This document shows positions 32,900-34,876 of a stretch of 34,876 nucleotides of DNA, in pieces. Numbering within the stretch: position 1 is the stretch's first letter; each line of letters opens with the position of its first letter. Below the pieces are notes generated by a model. It did no database searches, was not told the origin of the DNA, and saw only the letters and a list, made by a program, of their open reading frames with translations. This DNA is from Enterobacter asburiae. Lineage in GTDB: Bacteria > Pseudomonadota > Gammaproteobacteria > Enterobacterales > Enterobacteriaceae. Where the stretch lies: positions 1 to 34,876 of the forward strand of contig NZ_JAKCMV010000051.1 of the NCBI RefSeq assembly GCF_021440515.1, in the 5' to 3' direction. The position numbers were made by a program, and so were the translations under genes.

Positions 32900-32913
32900 A
32901 CACTTTATAGTGT
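32900..32913. promoter_or_regulatory. Palindrome in the MurQ-like gene promoter
   Basis: ACACT-TTAT-AGTGT is a perfect inverted repeat that overlaps a possible -10 (TATAGT or upstream TATAAA at 32893-32898) and lies about 30 bp before the start codon. It looks like an operator for a dimeric repressor; which one is not visible. Confidence 0.45.
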
Positions 32914-32941
32914 GTGGGAACTCATAATAAGGAGGCTGTTT

Positions 32942-33805
32942 ATGAGCACTATGCTTACCGGTTCAGTCAAGGAAAGACGTCATGCCAGCACCGTCGATAT
33001 CGACAGATTAGCCACGCTGGACATGCTGAAAGTGATTCACCAGGACGATGCAAACATCTCCGCTGCGATTACCCCTTACTTAAATACCCTGGCACGCGTT
33101 GTTGATAATGCGGCTGCGACCCTGAGCCACGGAGGACGCCTGTTTATTGTCGGCGCGGGCCCGTCCGGACGTCAGGCGGAGCAGGCGGCACTGGAGTACG
33201 CCCCCGGCAAGCATCCGGTGATGGCCCTGACGGCGGGTGACGACGCTGCAAGCTACGAGCGCGGCGTGGCTGCGCTTCAGGCGATGAAATTTGGTGAGCA
33301 TGACATGATGCTGGCGCTAACGGTCAGCGGTAAAACCCCGTGGGTGTGGGGCGCGATGCGCCACGCCTGGTCGCTGGGATCGCCGGTGGCGGTCATCACG
33401 GGCGATGCGCAAAGTGAAGCCGCGCAGCTTGCAAGCATGGTGATTGCTCCGGAACTGGGTGCCGACGTGGTGGCCGGGTACAGCAATCCCAAAGCTGGGA
33501 TCGCCCAAAAAATGATCCTCAATATGATTACGACAGGGCTGGTGGTCCGGTCCGGGCGCGTTTACAGCAACCTGCGGGTGGATCTGGAGGCAAACGGCAC
33601 CAAATGGGCGGAACGTCAGATAGCGATCGTCATGGAGGCGGGGGGATGTACCCGTTCGGTTGCGAAAACCGCGCTGGAAAGCTGTAACCACAACTGCAAA
33701 ACGGCGGTGCTGATGGTGCTGACCGGGCTGGATGCGTGGAAAGCCCACGATCTGCTGGCGCAAAATAACGGTTTTATTCGCGTGGCGTTGCAGGAAGCGC
33801 CGTAA
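32942..33805 (+). CDS. MurQ-like SIS-domain protein (N-acetylmuramate-6-P etherase family)
   Basis: From ATG 32942 (AAGGAGG at 32929-32935) the protein has 287 residues. The whole chain aligns with MurQ: a helical N-terminus, a sugar-phosphate isomerase (SIS) domain with 'GRLFIVGAGPSGRQ' (about 66-78), 'TVSGKTPWVWGA' (about 127-138) and 'PKAGIAQKMILNM', and a C-terminal helical part ending NGFIRVAL. E85 matches the first catalytic Glu of MurQ (E83). The segment that carries the second catalytic Glu (E114 in an EGAEDS block) is about 10 residues shorter and not recognisable. It may therefore act on another sugar phosphate or be a ligand-binding regulator like glucokinase regulatory protein. 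No PTS gene is adjacent. Confidence 0.78.
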   Translation: MSTMLTGSVKERRHASTVDIDRLATLDMLKVIHQDDANISAAITPYLNTLARVVDNAAATLSHGGRLFIVGAGPSGRQAEQAALEYAPGKHPVMALTAGDDAASYERGVAALQAMKFGEHDMMLALTVSGKTPWVWGAMRHAWSLGSPVAVITGDAQSEAAQLASMVIAPELGADVVAGYSNPKAGIAQKMILNMITTGLVVRSGRVYSNLRVDLEANGTKWAERQIAIVMEAGGCTRSVAKTALESCNHNCKTAVLMVLTGLDAWKAHDLLAQNNGFIRVALQEAP

Positions 33806-33821
33806 GCGCGTCGTGGTATAA

Positions 33822-33847
33822 AAAAAGCCCGCTGATGCGGGCTTTGG
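33822..33847. terminator. Bidirectional terminator between MurQ-like gene and porin
   Basis: AAAGCCCGC / GCGGGCTTT with a 4-nt loop. The A-run on the left makes it a strong terminator for the minus-strand porin gene and a weaker one for the plus strand. Confidence 0.88.
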
Positions 33848-33859
33848 TATTTCTGGGGA

Positions 33860-34876
33860 TTAGAACTGATAAACGATACCAACAGCGAACTGATCGTCAG
33901 TTGCGTTGCCAGTGATTGCACCGTCTTCTTCATCCAGCAGGTTGAATTTGTATGCAGTATAAACGTTCATGTTCTTGTTGAAGTAGTACCAGGTGCCCAC
34001 TTCGATGTAGTTTACGCGGTCAGCGTTAACGCCTTTATAGCCGTTTTTCGCACCCAGGTCTTTGCCCTGAGAGTAGACGTAACCCAGGGACGGACGCAGA
34101 CCGAAGTCGAACTGGTACTGAACGACCGCTTCAACGTTCTGAGTTTTGTTAGCAAAGTCACCATTACCCGTGTTGGTCATGTTACGGGTTTCGCCGTACA
34201 TCGCAGCGACGTAAACGTTGTTTGCGTCATATTTTGCCGCCAGGGACCAAACTTCAGCGTTGTCGCCGTAGCCGTCAGCAGACTGGCCATCGGTACGGTC
34301 AGATTTGCCGTAAACGCCCACGAAGCCGAAGCCGTCAACGTTGTAGTTTACAGACATGCTGTAACCGTCGCCGTTTGACTTAAGTTTAGAAGGGTCATCG
34401 TTCTTGCCCTGGTATTGCAGAGCGAAGTTCAGGCCATCAACCATGCCGAAGAAGTCGGTGTTGCGGTAGGTCGCAACGCCAGTAGTACGTCCAGTCATGA
34501 AGTTGTCGGTAGCAGACCATGAGTCGCCACCCCATTTGACCAGCATATCGGTATAGGCCGCTGCGTCATAAGCTACGCCGTAGTTACGGCCGTAGTCGAA
34601 TGAACCGTAGTCGGAGAATTTCAGACCCGCGAAGGCCAGACGGGTACTTTCGTCCTGTCCTTTTTCCGGTGCGCTGGCATCCATGTTGTATTCCCACTGA
34701 CCATAACCGCTTAACTCGTTAGTGATCTGGGTTTCACCTTTAATGCCGATACGGGCATAAGAGGTATCAGCATTTTCGCTATTGCTTTCATCGGTGTTCG
34801 ACCAGACGCGTTCGCCAACCATCTTGCCGTAAAAATCAACTTTATTACCGTTCTTGTTATAAATTTCAGCTGCATT
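33860..34876 (-). CDS. General porin of the OmpC/OmpF family, 5' end outside window
   Basis: The frame stays open to the window edge, giving 338 residues. They begin near the mature N-terminus (AAEIYNKNGNKVDFYGK), so only the signal peptide and perhaps one residue are missing. The 16-stranded trimeric porin pattern is seen in alternating strands, 'FMTGRTTGVATYRN' after loop 3, and a C-terminal phenylalanine (GIVYQF) needed for BAM assembly. The loop 3 signature, usually PEFGGD, reads VKWGGD here, so a constriction-zone acidic residue is replaced by lysine. Its placement near mtfA recalls the yedS locus of E. coli and OmpS1-like porins. The exact ortholog is not certain. Confidence 0.88.
   Translation of the reverse strand, partial: NAAEIYNKNGNKVDFYGKMVGERVWSNTDESNSENADTSYARIGIKGETQITNELSGYGQWEYNMDASAPEKGQDESTRLAFAGLKFSDYGSFDYGRNYGVAYDAAAYTDMLVKWGGDSWSATDNFMTGRTTGVATYRNTDFFGMVDGLNFALQYQGKNDDPSKLKSNGDGYSMSVNYNVDGFGFVGVYGKSDRTDGQSADGYGDNAEVWSLAAKYDANNVYVAAMYGETRNMTNTGNGDFANKTQNVEAVVQYQFDFGLRPSLGYVYSQGKDLGAKNGYKGVNADRVNYIEVGTWYYFNKNMNVYTAYKFNLLDEEDGAITGNATDDQFAVGIVYQF

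Noticed and set aside
32778..32941. N-terminal extension of the MurQ-like protein from 32780
   Set aside because: No ribosome site, no likeness to MurQ in this part, and it overlaps the divergent dcuS promoter region; ATG 32942 has AAGGAGG.

Overview
The window is chromosomal DNA of an enterobacterium. Protein matches recalled from family knowledge are closest to E. coli K-12 genes around sbcB, dacD, nac and mtfA, but the non-E. coli insertions and the GC-rich coding style suggest Enterobacter or a close relative (Lelliottia, Leclercia, Kosakonia). The genus is an inference from gene content only.

Region 1 (1-8.1 kb) is conserved backbone: the end of yeeZ, the regulator yeeY, the putrescine importer plaP, then sbcB (minus strand), dacD, the SOS gene sbmC with a near-consensus LexA box, yeeA and yeeX/tmaR.

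Region 2 (8.1-19.4 kb) is organised around four nearly identical tRNA-Asn(GTT) genes at 8214 (-), 10039 (+), 16074 (-) and 19300 (-), each followed by the same hairpin terminator. Between them lie the MATE exporter yeeO, an aminopeptidase P joined to amn (AMP nucleosidase), the shikimate importer shiA, the L,D-transpeptidase ldtA/erfK, the nitrogen and sulfur LysR regulators nac and cbl (nac with a clear sigma-54 promoter and an NtrC site), and a HigBA-type toxin-antitoxin pair.

Region 3 (19.5-22.8 kb) holds mtfA, a periplasmic SxxK serine hydrolase, and a divergent LysR regulator broken by an in-frame stop codon.

Region 4 (22.8-32.8 kb) is the most interesting part and looks like one functional module for anaerobic fumarate use. 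It contains a class I fumarase (fumB-like) behind a DASS dicarboxylate/succinate antiporter; a divergent 926-residue soluble flavoprotein that joins an Old Yellow Enzyme NADH-oxidising domain, an FMN-binding domain with a flavinylation motif, and a fumarate-reductase FAD domain; a cytoplasmic ApbE flavin transferase that would attach the covalent FMN; and a DcuS/DcuR sensor-regulator pair. A perfect FNR box lies in the 610-bp AT-rich space between the two divergent arms. The inferred flow is: import dicarboxylate in exchange for succinate, dehydrate malate to fumarate, and reduce fumarate with NADH in the cytoplasm. This would recycle NAD+ without quinones, under DcuSR and FNR control. The reductase type is known from Klebsiella; this combination with a DASS antiporter in place of DcuB deserves attention.

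Region 5 (32.8 kb-end) has a MurQ-like SIS-domain protein that lacks part of the MurQ active site, and a general porin cut by the window edge. The LysR pseudogene, the tRNA inverted repeats and a possible leader peptide in front of plaP are further points of interest.
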